From NCBI GenBank assembly GCA_033182465.1, contig CP137323.1:2604001-2668000 (forward strand): 64,000 nt of DNA. The letters run 5' to 3'. This DNA is from Sanghuangporus weigelae. Its lineage: Eukaryota > Basidiomycota > Agaricomycetes > Hymenochaetales > Hymenochaetaceae. Made by a program: the position numbers and the translations under genes. The notes below the pieces were generated by a model. The model did not search any database. It was given only the letters and a program-made list of their open reading frames with translations, and had not been told where the DNA came from. Shown in pieces: positions 13,233 to 24,232 of the stretch. How positions within the stretch are numbered: the stretch's first letter is position 1; every line of letters begins with the position of its first letter.

Positions 13233-14782
13233 ATGGAGATGCCCCAACAGTTCCACGACGCAGACAGCGCTGCTCCGCAACTGAGCCCTAGGCAAGAAGC
13301 TGCGCGGCATAGAAATCTCCAACCTTGTTCGTTTTGTCGACAATACAGACAGGGTGTACGTACTGCGTGCCTTTGGTTTCAGTACTGTTCAATTTGAACT
13401 CACGCTATGCGCGTAGTGTCGGGGCGGTTATCCATGTGAGCGATGTATACAAGGTCGACGGTCTGCAGAGTGCGTACCTGGACCTGCGAGAAGCCAGTCT
13501 GGCAACGGCTCTGTGAGTCTGTTTGAGCATTGCAAAGAAAGAGCGTCAGCTGAGGTTTATGTGCTACATTAGTTGTCTTTTGTCCAGGAATCGGGACAAA
13601 GGTATTTGAAAGCTGTTTTTTGAAACGTATCATCTTGATGCTCACTGATCATGCTGAGTTTAAGGCGTGAAGCAAGACGCAGAACTTCTACAAGACAGCC
13701 CTCTGGTTCGCTGCAGAGTTCAAGCAATACTTCTTCAGTGTGTGCTTTTCCATTCCGAAGTGTAAAGGTTGTCTGACGGCGATTTTCAGGCAATCGGCAG
13801 TCCGACGTTCATGTCTACGCAGACAGACCAGAACAGACACAACACTGAATCTTCGGACGTAGGTTACTTTTTTCTGATTTTCGCTTAAAAGAGCGTAGTT
13901 TAATCACTCCAATAAAGGGACGGATGGACTCTGCTTCGCCAACGGGAAGTACGTTGCTTGGAGGTCCGCTCTGTGGGTCTCCTATTGGTGTCAATCTTCC
14001 TGTGCGTCGATTGCACGCTTATTGTATCAGTTCTTCATAAATGGGGCTGTTTCTGACCGCTTTCCAGCTTCAGTCAACGGTCCAGCGTTTTCCTGGGAGC
14101 CTACAGGACTCAGCTGTATTCAGCTTACACCTTGCAGGCCAAGTCGGAACAGGTCAACAGGATGGAGTGAGAACTACTGATTTTCGGATCCCGAAATCAA
14201 TACCGATCTGAATGGAACCTTTCTAGTTGCAGAGATCACATGCAGTGACCTCTCCTCAGGGCCTTCAGGAGCACTCATTTGGTTACTCTGGTCAGCAAAT
14301 GGGTCAAGCTGAAACTGTTCAGGTGAGTCTGAACACCAAGTACAGGTCGAAAATTGCACGTTTTTAGATCGGTCATATAGAAGACGTTGGACCACGTTTG
14401 CTTCTTTCAAGGAGATTCTCAGATCCCAGACTTCCAGCAAAGCTTTATGCAGCAAGCCGCGAATTCCGGATTTGAGTCACAGGTTTCCATGAGTTCCTAT
14501 GGGCAGGAGGACCTTCCGCAGACGATGCACAACTCTCAGTATCCGCCGACAAGTGGTCATGTTACCCTTTTACAGAATACTGTCAGTGAACGAGCTTTAG
14601 GCCCTATCCAACAGCACGCTGGACGCTTCCAAGTAGTCCCGAATGATCAAACGCAAACCGCACCTCTTTCTCCGGTCGACTTAGATGTCATGGCAAACTG
14701 TGACTGGAGCGTATTAGACGCTACAGAGGAATTCATAAACAAATTAAACGCCGAGTGGGACCGCCTCGGGAATGAAGTGTAA
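13233..14782 (+). CDS. Zn2Cys6 zinc-cluster transcription factor (342 aa)
   Basis: Nine exons join in frame: 13233-13355, 13417-13512, 13573-13601, 13665-13737, 13790-13858, 13918-14001, 14068-14166, 14227-14322 and 14423-14782. Near the N-terminus (about residues 32-58) lies PCSFCRQYRQG then CRGGYPCERCIQGRRSAEC, fitting C-x2-C-x6-C-x5-C-x2-C-x8-C. A phase-0 intron sits right before the third Cys. A short basic region (REARRRTSTR) follows, then ~230 Ser/Gln/Gly-rich residues and a more ordered, acidic C-terminal segment (around DVMANCDWSVLDATEEF) that could be an activation region. The large regulatory domain of classical family members is absent. Targets are unknown. Confidence 0.85.
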
Positions 14783-15570
14783 GATACTTCTGCTTTATCC
14801 CTCAATTCCGTACTTATTAACAATTATCTAGTCCTTGCTGCCCAGATCATACAGACCGAGAGTCGATCCGTATTGCATAGACACAATAGATCATACCATG
14901 TAAGTTTCGCCCGTTAAGACCGTGATGTGCTTTGAAGTTCTTATCTCGTTCTTCTAGCTCCCACTCGAGATGATGATTTACATTCCTTCCTTCTTATTTC
15001 TCCACCAACCTCTAGGGCTGGACGCGGTTCGTCATAGCGATGCATGATCTTCTGTGTTTTGAAGAGCCCCCTTTTTTGTTTAATTCCGCTTGATGCGACT
15101 ATAAATCCCAACGCGTATGATATTTGTTCCCTTCGTTGCGCAGTAGATTGGTATTGGTTTAGATCAAACGAAAGCTGAACTATTTGAATTGTAGAGAAAA
15201 ATGAGACGACTATGTTATAGTGTTTGTCCCCGAATGAAGTAGATTTGATGTGCTGGTTCGCGAATCATCCACTATCACAGTTCGTGAAGCTTACAACAAG
15301 GCTCAAGTTTTCGGGAATAAGTCTATAGATGCTTCTCTTGCACTGAAGTGCCGACCGTCAAGGCATTTTCTTGTATTGATCATTACGGAGATATTTGCTT
15401 CGGCATAATGTCATGAAAGCAAAATAGTACTGTCCTGACGGACCAAACATAGACTATGAAACTAGGGATAAAGATTCGCCTAAGCTCTGTACAAATTATG
15501 CATAACGAGAGATTAGAGCTTATGTAGTAAAGGAGAGAGAGATGACTCACCCAATTGTGGGTGATAAGGG
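14783..15570. other. Intergenic, no gene seen
   Basis: 3' flanks of two convergent genes; no coding signal recognised. Confidence 0.5.
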
Positions 15571-15956
15571 TCATGACAGGCCCAACAAGGACGCCTCGTC
15601 TTGCATGGAGCTGTATTCCCCATGAGATCCGAGAGCGTCTGATAGTGGTTCGACGTCGCGTCTGAAAGTGTCTGAAAGAGGTTCGGCGTCGCGTTTGAAG
15701 GTATCGGAGAGAGGTTCGGCGTCGCGCCTGAGTGCTCCAGAAAGCGATTCGGTATCACGTTCTTTGAAAGTGCCCGACAGACGTTCCAGTTCTCTTCTTA
15801 GATTCGAGGACTTGGACTTGATATCATTCTGAGTGACGAAATCAGTCAAGTATAGCAAATGAAAATGAGAATACTGACGACTACGACCATGTTGGTCGGT
15901 GCTGCAACTGTGTACAAGCAAAACGAAAGCACGGCGAGAATGGCTTGGACCCTCAT
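15571..15956 (-). CDS. Secreted repeat protein with dibasic sites (111 aa), peptide-precursor-like
   Basis: Two exons (15956-15879 and 15828-15571, phase-0 intron) encode 111 residues. Residues 1-19 form a signal peptide (MRVQAILAVLSFCLYTVAA). The mature part carries five imperfect 11-12-residue units at about residues 37-92: RRELERLSGTF, KERDTESLSGAL, RRDAEPLSDTF, KRDAEPLSDTF and RRDVEPLSDAL. Most units start with RR or KR, the cleavage signal of the Golgi protease Kex2. Signal peptide plus Kex2-spaced repeats is the architecture of fungal kexin-processed repeat proteins, which release peptides or feed ribosomally made cyclic peptides. That role is inference; no modifying enzyme (for example UstY/DUF3328 type) is visible nearby. 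It could also be a structural wall protein. Confidence 0.75.
15631..15798 (-). repeat. Tandem ~33-nt coding repeats
   Basis: Five in-frame units lie within the secreted repeat protein. The three closest to the stop codon are near-identical at the nucleotide level (GCGACGCCGAACCTCT core); the first two have diverged, and the second is one codon longer. Confidence 0.85.
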
Positions 15957-17104
15957 AGCGTCTCGAAGAAGTAAGAAATTGGAGGCGGGTATGTTTAAAG
16001 AGCTCAAGTGAGTTTCGTTGGTCCGAACGGCTTCCTTGCTTCGCCTTTTATCTCTTTTCAACGAAGGTCGTCATACAGGTGCAATACGTCTTGCATTCAT
16101 TTTTGTAGCTACCATCGAACGTTTGACATCTGCATTTACCACAGGACACCCGCGAAGGAAGTAATGACGAGCGCGGGCTACTCTAAAGTATCCTAATTGT
16201 TGTCTCCATTTAGTCAAAGCCCACTGAAGGCGCATGGGAAGCCAGAGCGCGCGCCGTCACTGTCTTGGAGAAATGTCTTTGAGGATGATATATGAGGCCT
16301 CATGTTCGCAGGCGAGGTCACCGTTGGACGCCAGTGAAGAGTCCTAGACTGAGAATGTTTAAACACGTTGCGTCGTTTCTACTAATGCGTTCGCTCTTCG
16401 CCCGAATACGGCCTTCGCGGATGATATTCTGGACATTCAAGGGAAGCCCCCCGATACGAATGTACACTATAGATGTCAACGAAGACTGTCAGAAAACACG
16501 ATGTGGTCGCTTGACATGAAGGACTGGCCGCAGCATATGCGCAAGTTCAGCGCGCGGCTGGCTCCCGCGAAGAAAAGAGTTTAGGACCACATGGAAGCCC
16601 GAGCTTGATCTTCTAGAGTCCGGAAAAGGGAGCACAAGAGAATCCAAAAAAATGGAACAGGAGAAGCGAATTAAATTTACTCAATAGCCAAATTCAACCT
16701 TAAAGGCTAAATTCTCCAGTATGCTTGTCCTTCTCTTTGGGAAACGAGCAACGCAGAACATCGATTGAGAGCATCGTTCAAGGTCCTGAGTACGGAGTGC
16801 CAAAGAATAATAACCAGAAGATGTAGAATGGAGAGACGCCGCGAGGAAATTTCAATGAGCCTTGCGTTCCATATGTTGGAGGTGGCTGACAGAAGTAAGT
16901 GACGCACAAGTGTTGGACGTTTGACTTGATCTCGTCGAAAACGAGGCTAGAAACAGATCACGTGGAACTAACCCGCCAAAAACTTCAGGGCCGGTTATAT
17001 AGAAGTCCGCCACATGCATACAAAGAATAATCAGTCGCACTGTCTTGAGGTCTAATCTCTGGTAGCTTAAAAGTGACAACATCTATGGCCTCAAGGCATG
17101 GGTC
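15957..17104. other. Intergenic, no gene seen
   Basis: Promoter side of the repeat-protein gene and the 3' flank of the pseudouridine synthase gene. Only short unsupported open frames. Confidence 0.5.
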
Positions 17105-19548
17105 TCATTCCCAAGCATACCCCTCTGAAGCCCATTCTGGGAGGGCCGTCTCGAAAGTGCCTAAACTGGCGGTCGTGTACCGCAGCGCGTGGAGGAAAAT
17201 GTAGAGCTTCTCTGGTTTCGGGTCGGGTCGAAGAGGTAGGTAGCATTCTGGGCAGTAAAGAGCTTCGGAGGCCGACTCCGCGTCGGCGAAAGTCGAGTTT
17301 TCAGTTGGAGGAGTGATGCTTTCGGCATCGAATGGATGCAAGGAGGGAAGGGAGACAGCTGCTGGAAGAGAGCCACCGAGAGAACTTTGAGCTGCTACTT
17401 CTGACGAGATCTCGACTTGTAGAAGAGAATCGGAGGACTTCGGCAAGGGCGAGGCCTCTGTGAGAGGGCGCTCTAATGCCTTTTCCTCGTCGACTTTCTC
17501 CTCACTCCCATTCTTATTCTTCCGGTTTTTCTTCCCAGCTTTGCTAGGCGGCGAATTTTGCTCAGCATATGCGAGTTCCACAACACGCGGGGTCAATGCG
17601 CCTTTCGCACGAAACACCACGTCACGCCATCGTCCCCAATCTTCATCTTCATCCTGTCGGTCCAATATAAGGAACAGCTAGGAGCTGGCAAAACAGATTT
17701 ACTTCACCTTCTGATTCCTCAGTCGCGTGATAATGCCTACTGCTTCCTTTGATAATGGAACGGGAGAGCCTAGACCGATATCGTGTCCGGTCTCACGCGG
17801 CAATTCGCCTGGTCGTGGTGCCTCACCGGTATAATTGGCTGTCCTCGCTATGGATTCTTCTTTCGTACGAAATGCCGGATTTCGTCGTCTTTCTTCCTTC
17901 TTTTTCATCCTCTTCAGCCATGCGAGCTGATGAGGAGGTACAGGCTCTAAAGGAATTTCACTACGAGATTCTTCGAGTTCTGTTGAATGTCGGGTATCGG
18001 TTGGAGAAGCGAGTTTTGTATGAAAGCGGCCTTGTCCTTCTGCAGTCGACTCCTCAAGTCCAGGAGGAGGCCGGGGTGCCTCGCGCTCATCGCTCGGAGT
18101 CACATTAATCCCGCCCTTTCCTACTTGAGGTCCCTGCTTTGCATGGCAGAGTTATGCAAGGAAGTAATTTATAATAAGGTGTCGAATATTATGTTAGACG
18201 TCTAGAGGTTAGCGAATCTTTCGATGGCACGTACCCAGATTCTCGGATCGCCGTAGACGGCATCGTTTGCTATTGGATGACCTAAGAACTGTAAATGAAC
18301 GCGAATTTGGTGCGCTTCAATAGCAAGTCAGATTGTGAGGAAATTCCGTGAGTAGTGGGAACGCACATCTTCCAGTCACGGGACGACCTAAACACGGGAA
18401 AACGACTAATTTCAGTGCACACTCTCGCGGCAGCATATAGATAGACCCACAGTGAACAACGCTAGTATTAGTGTTCTTGTCATAGTGCATGCGCTTGAAA
18501 ACTGTTTTCGCTTCCTATCGCATCTGTGAGCACAACTTCTGGTTCTTCGAGAAGAGTGCATACCTTGCCCTCCGGATGAACGATATTCAATCCCATCTGT
18601 CGATCGATCGTAAGCAATGGTTCTTCGCATGTAATCTCCTCTCTGCCCATTGTCTAAGGTCAGAATTGAGTTACAGGTAAATGACACTCAGTGACATGCT
18701 CACTCCGGGAACTCCCCGCGAACACGCGCGACATATTCTTTCTGGATAGTTCCGGACATGAACTCGTCCGTGAGAAGACGTGCACGTTCCACCGATAATG
18801 GAATGATCATCAGCCCCGAGGTGAGTCGATCTAGGCGATTACACGCTACGCGCCGACGTGTCAGCCGAGCAAAAAAAAATTATATGTGAGAACATACGGT
18901 ACAGTTTTGGAAACCCAAAGTCGTTCTTAAGGATTTCTATCAAAGAATTCCTGAAGTACCGGCCTGCAGCATGAATAGGCTAGTGAGTTGGCATGAGTCA
19001 CCATTCATCAAATCGAAGAGGCGAGAACGCACAATACTGCCAGGCTTGTTGATAACGATGAATTCTCGCTTAACATCGTGATGAAGAATTTCGACCGGTG
19101 TCGACGTTACTGGAGGCTCATGTCGATGTACGATGTTTCTAGAATTCCAAATCCGATATAGATGTCATCACTCGAGCTCACAGAACGCAAGCATGGCTCC
19201 TACTCTAGTGAGTCTCCATTTCGAATGAGGGTCCCAGGACGTGCAATCTTGCCGTTTAGCGTGGTCGCACCAGATTGCAAGGCGTATCTCTGATTCCGCG
19301 AGAAGAATGATTGTCAAAGAGCTGCAAAGGGAATAGGTAAGGTTTGACGTACGCACGTAATATTCGACACTTCTATCCCTAAACTCAGTCGAGATAACTT
19401 CAAGGATCTCTCGATCGAACCAGCGCGCTTTGGCGTTCGTCCTATACGGGTACCAATACGGTGGGATTTTCTTCAGTCCTGGTCGACCACTATGGCTCTT
19501 TTCCGTGGTATTATTGTTGCTGACAGAAGTGATACTTGGATCTACCAT
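17105..19548 (-). CDS. RluA-family tRNA pseudouridine synthase, Pus8/Pus9-like (608 aa)
   Basis: Eleven exons join without a frame break: 19548-19357, 19289-19204, 19138-19033, 18979-18898, 18845-18704, 18642-18564, 18514-18451, 18387-18367, 18314-18235, 18133-17708 and 17653-17105. The enzyme isomerises uridine to pseudouridine in RNA. An N-terminal S4-like region ([11 protein letters not shown]) precedes the catalytic domain with [10 protein letters not shown] (catalytic Asp about residue 161), the Arg/Leu motifs, and [21 protein letters not shown] Lys/Arg- and Pro-rich linker follows, then a C-terminal CPEC motif with LHALRY, typical of fungal Pus9-type proteins. Pus8 and Pus9 modify U32 of cytosolic and mitochondrial tRNAs in yeast; which applies here is not shown. 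One exon is only 21 nt. The start ATG (MVDPSITS) lies in a short promoter shared with CWC15. Confidence 0.9.
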
Positions 19549-19792
19549 CCTGAATTCTCTTGATAAATGCAGAAAGCTACTGAACTGCCTGAGCCAGCGC
19601 AACAGACGTAGAGCGTGATACGTTGTTGGCGCCGTCCTGGTAGCTTGAGTAAAGACTCAACACAATAATTTTTTTTTAAAAAATAAGGGTTACTTCGTCA
19701 CGAGTGACTTCGTATTTGTCACAGAATTGCGTGACGTAACAACCTCTGGCACTACTTTCGCTTCGAATTCACTTCTTTCAAGTACTCTTACG
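19549..19792. promoter_or_regulatory. Divergent promoter region, PUS / CWC15
   Basis: Only 244 bp separate two divergent start codons, so both promoters must lie here or overlap the genes. An A/T homopolymer tract at about 19669-19683 is a plausible nucleosome-depleted element. Confidence 0.6.
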
Positions 19793-20779
19793 ATGTCTAC
19801 AGCTCACAGGCCGACATGGGATCCAGCCCAGGCAAAGGATGTAAAGGGCGGCTCGCGTCAGATCTCTGTGCGTGACATACCATCGCATACCAAGTTGAAG
19901 TTCCGGTACGTTTCTCAAGTCCAGACACGGCCTGGCGGTCTAATAAGAACAACTTAGTCAACCAGGGCAGACTTCTACTTCGGAAGTTGAAAAGCGTGAC
20001 TTGCGCGCGGAACTCTTAGAGGCTGAACGGCTAGCTCGGGAGAAGAAGAGAAAGGCGGACGGCAGACCTGTACTTGAAGACGCGCCAGCACCTACTGCTC
20101 TACCTGCAATAGAAGACGACGAGACAAATAAACGACGAAAGCTACTTCAAGAAGCACTTGAACTTGACAGGGATGACGATGATGATAGCTCAAGCGAGAA
20201 GAGCGGAGCGGAAGCAAATGGTGACAAGAAAGATGAGAAGTCAGGCAGTGACGACGAGTACGCGACTGTCTTGCTCCCTATCGTTCATCGACTGACCGTA
20301 CTGTACAGCGATGATGATGAGTCTGAGGAAGAAGATGATACTGCTGAATTACTTCGTGAACTTGAAAGAATAAAACGGGAACGTGCGGAGGAAAAGGAAA
20401 GACTAGAACGGGAACAAAATGCCAATGCTGAGATAGCACGGGAAGAGCAAATTGCAACAGCAAATCCACTCCTTAATCTGGCCGCAGCACTTGGTCAAAA
20501 AACGGGCGTCAACACGACGGCTCCTGGCACCTTCGCAGTCAAGCGACGCTGGGATGATGGTGAGTACTGCCTGGCACTGACGGTTACCTATCCGACTCAT
20601 TTGATGTGCAGATTTAATCTTCAAGAACCAAGCGATTGCTGATAAAGCACAAGGACAGTTCGTGAATGACCTTCTAAGGACAGAATTCCACAAGAAGTTC
20701 ATGTCTAGGTTCATAAAGGTGAGCTGTCTTCCTTCCAAGACATGACCGTCTGGCTAACCAATGTGTTGCACTGCAGTAG
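19793..20779 (+). CDS. CWC15: Pre-mRNA splicing factor Cwc15 (257 aa)
   Basis: Exons 19793-19905, 19958-20257, 20309-20559, 20612-20718 and 20777-20779. The N-terminus MSTAHRPTWDPAQAK and the DIPSHTKLKFR motif are diagnostic of Cwf15/Cwc15, as are the C-terminal VKRRWDDDLIFKNQA and FHKKFMSRFIK. The middle is a long Asp/Glu/Ser-rich stretch and a charged coiled coil. Cwc15 belongs to the Prp19-associated (NineTeen) complex and sits in the active spliceosome in the nucleus. Length fits the family. The final exon is the bare stop codon TAG: the last intron splits FIK from it. It is divergent from the pseudouridine synthase gene. Confidence 0.95.
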
Positions 20780-21493
20780 CATCATCTCCATGTATTACTT
20801 ATCGCAGTATCTTCCTATTTTATAGAACATTCGACAGCGTGTGTGCTACTACTGACGCATCGACGATCGCTCACATGACTCAAGTTCGCACACGCTCACT
20901 GCGGACACCAGTACATCTGTCAACGAGCATCGCTCCGGCCAGTTTGCTCTCGATGAAGCGCCGCATTTTCTTGGCGATCGAGCATTCTTAGTCCATCATT
21001 CAAGGACAGACTTGTCCTTTCTGCTGCACAAAACTTTCAATAATACCGCGGCTAGATCAGGGCAAAGATGACTGAGACGATCCGGCGGGTCCTCCGAAAG
21101 TCATGACAGAACAGTATCAGACAGGATGGGATGCGTTATTTCCAATTCTAGGGGTTTGTCTACGTTTGTTTACGCTCTTAGCCGGACTGAACAATCCGTG
21201 TGCACCGCGGTAGAAGGTGGCGTTAGGATGTTGGGCATTCTTCTTTGGCTATCGCGCTTCTGGACTGTTAGGCGATTCACTGACACGAACTATTGATTGT
21301 TAAATCTCAAAGCAATTTTTTTTTTCGTGTTTTGCACGGGCTCATCGGTCATTGATCAACTTGTTTTTTTAGACGATGATGAACTGATGATGTTCTACAT
21401 ATTTTCATAGATCCTCACGATCTTCGGGTTCGAAATTGTCACTTTGACTTAAGTTAGGGGCAATAAATGGTCTGATCGTCTGAGTCCGAGGCG
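20780..21493. other. Intergenic, no gene seen
   Basis: 3' flank of CWC15 and spacer; T-rich runs at 21316-21326 and 21364-21371. Nothing coding recognised. Confidence 0.5.
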
Positions 21494-22230
21494 ATGATTT
21501 TCGGTGGTGCGATCTCTATCACGCTCAATCCAGAGCGTGGACAAATCTTTCATCCATACATCTCCGGCGATGCAGGTAAGAGGTTGCCGGATTCCGGAAC
21601 TCATGATAGCAATAGGGCACCACGCGCGAGCGTTTATATTCTTGATACTCTCATGAAGAAAGCTCCAAGCTATGCTTTTGTGCTACGGGACTTATGATTC
21701 TTCCTTATCGTTGTTTTGTCGTTGTCTCTTCGAAACAAGACGTTTATGTATACCGCGGCACGCTTTTGTCTGGAGGAGCAATTGTTCAGCCCCCAGGCTT
21801 CCGAACAACCTTATACTCATGCATCATACATGTCACGCACTGAAATCATTCGAGCATTCAATCTTTCTGATTTTGACACTCCGGATCCGGATCCTTATGT
21901 TTACGGCTCTAAAGTCCATGGTATTCAAGAATCCGAGGCTCGAAAAATCAACGGGGCAGTGATCCCTTATCGCCTTTGTGGTACTCTGACGTTTTACCAA
22001 ATTAGGAGCTCAAGAAGTACCTGGTGACTATGTGGCGTTCCACGCTGGCTTCGTAGATCTTGGGAACCGGCTACTCCTTATTATTGCCGGGTTGTATTCA
22101 CATCGTTTACCTTCTCGTCTATTGTGCCAATTAGACACATGGCACAAGAACTACGACGGCTCTTTACGGATGTCCGCTCTGAGATGATTGGTTCGTCGGG
22201 AAACTTCTTTTGCAGTAATAACAGTTTCGT
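21494..22230 (+). CDS. Possible intron-rich gene, unidentified
   Basis: Coding-like pieces on the plus strand: 21494-21575 (MIFGGAISITLNPERGQIFH...), a piece from 21740 (VYVYRGTLLSGGAIVQPPGF), one around 21790-21960 (IIRAFNLSDFDTPDPDPYVY), and possible exons to about 22226 (ELKKYLVTMWRSTLAS, MAQELRRLFTDVRSEM). Splice sites allow some joins, but the frames of the middle pieces conflict, so either exons are misplaced or the gene is decayed. The family is not recognised. Treat the span as approximate. Confidence 0.25.
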
Positions 22231-24232
22231 TCACTGTTTTCTCTCAGAGTCTCCAGGAACACTGTTGCTGACGTAGGATCAATACAATACTGATACTGAT
22301 GCCCTTTGCTTTTCTCCTGATGAAGATTTGTTCCGTCTGATTGTTTTGATTTGTGATGGTGCTTCGGTTCTCATGGCCTTCACAAAAGGCAACCTGAATC
22401 TGTGCTCGGCAGAAAGAGACTTGTTATTATACAACGGAACTCCATCGACCAGGAGCACGCAATGCTCGGCGAAGATCCTCTCCGACCTATGAGAACCAAT
22501 CATAATGCGAAAGAAGTATCGAGATGTAATCTATGCAGTGCATGGTACCGATCGGGGTGTATCGTGATGACTTTTGAAAACTCTGGTCCTTACTATAGAG
22601 TAAAGTGTCATCCTGCTTAACGCCTTTGTTCGGCATTTCAGATCGTCTCTGGAGGCACCCTTTTCGGAATCTCAGATCGCACATATCCGATGGACATAAC
22701 ATGCCACTCGGGGGGTGAATATTCGCGACGGTGAGAGGACTGTTACAAGGCACCCAACGTATGAAATATTTAGCCAATGCATCAAAAGGATCTCCCGTGT
22801 TTCTTGTGAAATGATTCCGGATTATGAAAATAAGTTTCGTTTGTTTTGGTAAAGATTGGGATGCAAGAGAAGATTCCGACAGTCATGTAAACTGGGGTGA
22901 GTAAATCACATTACTTAAAATTTGTCTAAATCTCTACTCAATCTCCAATATCTCTCATTTATGTTAGATCTCATCAATTACATCGATCTGCGCTCAACTT
23001 AAAACGTAGTGAACGCTATCCATTATCTTCTTTAGTCTTACTGAATCGAGGTACCAGATACCATCGGGATGAATTCGTCATTCGTACGTACTTACCAAGG
23101 TTTTGAAACCATCACCCATGATCATATTGGAATGTAAGTGGGCTCCGCAAACGCTCTTCATCTGCTGTCCTTTGCAATGGTACTTCGTATTCAAGCATCC
23201 TCGTCACCATCCATGCTGGAGGATCATTGACTCGCATCAAGCCATACCTTTATTTTCATTCCGTAAAGGAGGACATTTCCATGAACTCCTCCTTGAACAT
23301 TGCCGCTTAGAGGATAGTGTAACATCAGGAATACTTGTCACTTAGCCTATTCTTCCTACCATAACAAGTAGATAGACTATAAACTATTTGATATCTCTAG
23401 GATGCAGGTCTATAACTGTGTAGAAGGCTTCCAAAGGTTTATTCTTCGACTAAGCACCTATTCCATCAGAGCCGAAAACAGAAAGCGTCGGAGTTTGAAC
23501 GAATGATCTGCGCTACCCTCATGGTTGAGTTCCGTCTTTGCGCATCCGCGTCAATCCACTGTGAGCACACTAGCTGAACATCTTCTCAACTTCGGCTATG
23601 TTGCTTCGCTTCTCAGGGCTTCGCGAAGCCTGCATTTTCAAAAACTCGCTATTGTGCTCATCAGAGACTTGCCGAGGTGAACAGTCCAGTTTGGGCTGCC
23701 AGCGGACAGGCAGAAAACGGCAGACGGGATTATTGACAGTTGTCTCCGCGCTGCAGTCGGACCCGTCCCAGAATCAAGTCGCAGGGAATGGCATTCTAGG
23801 GGAAAACGATGCTGACAGGCTATATCTTGTGACTTCGTGGACGTGCATTCGGCGTGCTGTTCTCTACTGTGCTCGACGGAACGAAATGCCTAGGCTAGTG
23901 CGGACTGTCCGATCACTGCCCAACAGGACTTTAGCGGATTTCGAGTAATCCCGGATTTGAATACTGTCAATTCAATCGCTGATATGCCTAGCCACATCCT
24001 GACGGCGGAGCAGTATCCGAGCGGGTTCCTCCAACGAATCGGCGAAGATCTGAATTGCACATTCCTGGACGGGCATTGTGCTTTCAGGTGAACGATCCGG
24101 TGTGATCTTAGATCATCCCGTAAGCCCAGTTTTTGCCAGCGCTTCGGTTTTACACTCTTGTCCTCCCTGAGCAAGCCCAAACAATAACACATTTCCGGTA
24201 ATCAGGTCTGCTGCAGAGGATAAAAATGCGAT
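22231..24232. other. Intergenic, no gene seen
   Basis: About 2 kb with only short, overlapping, unsupported open frames on both strands. The last few hundred bases should contain the promoter of the molybdenum-cofactor-sulfurase-like gene. Confidence 0.45.
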
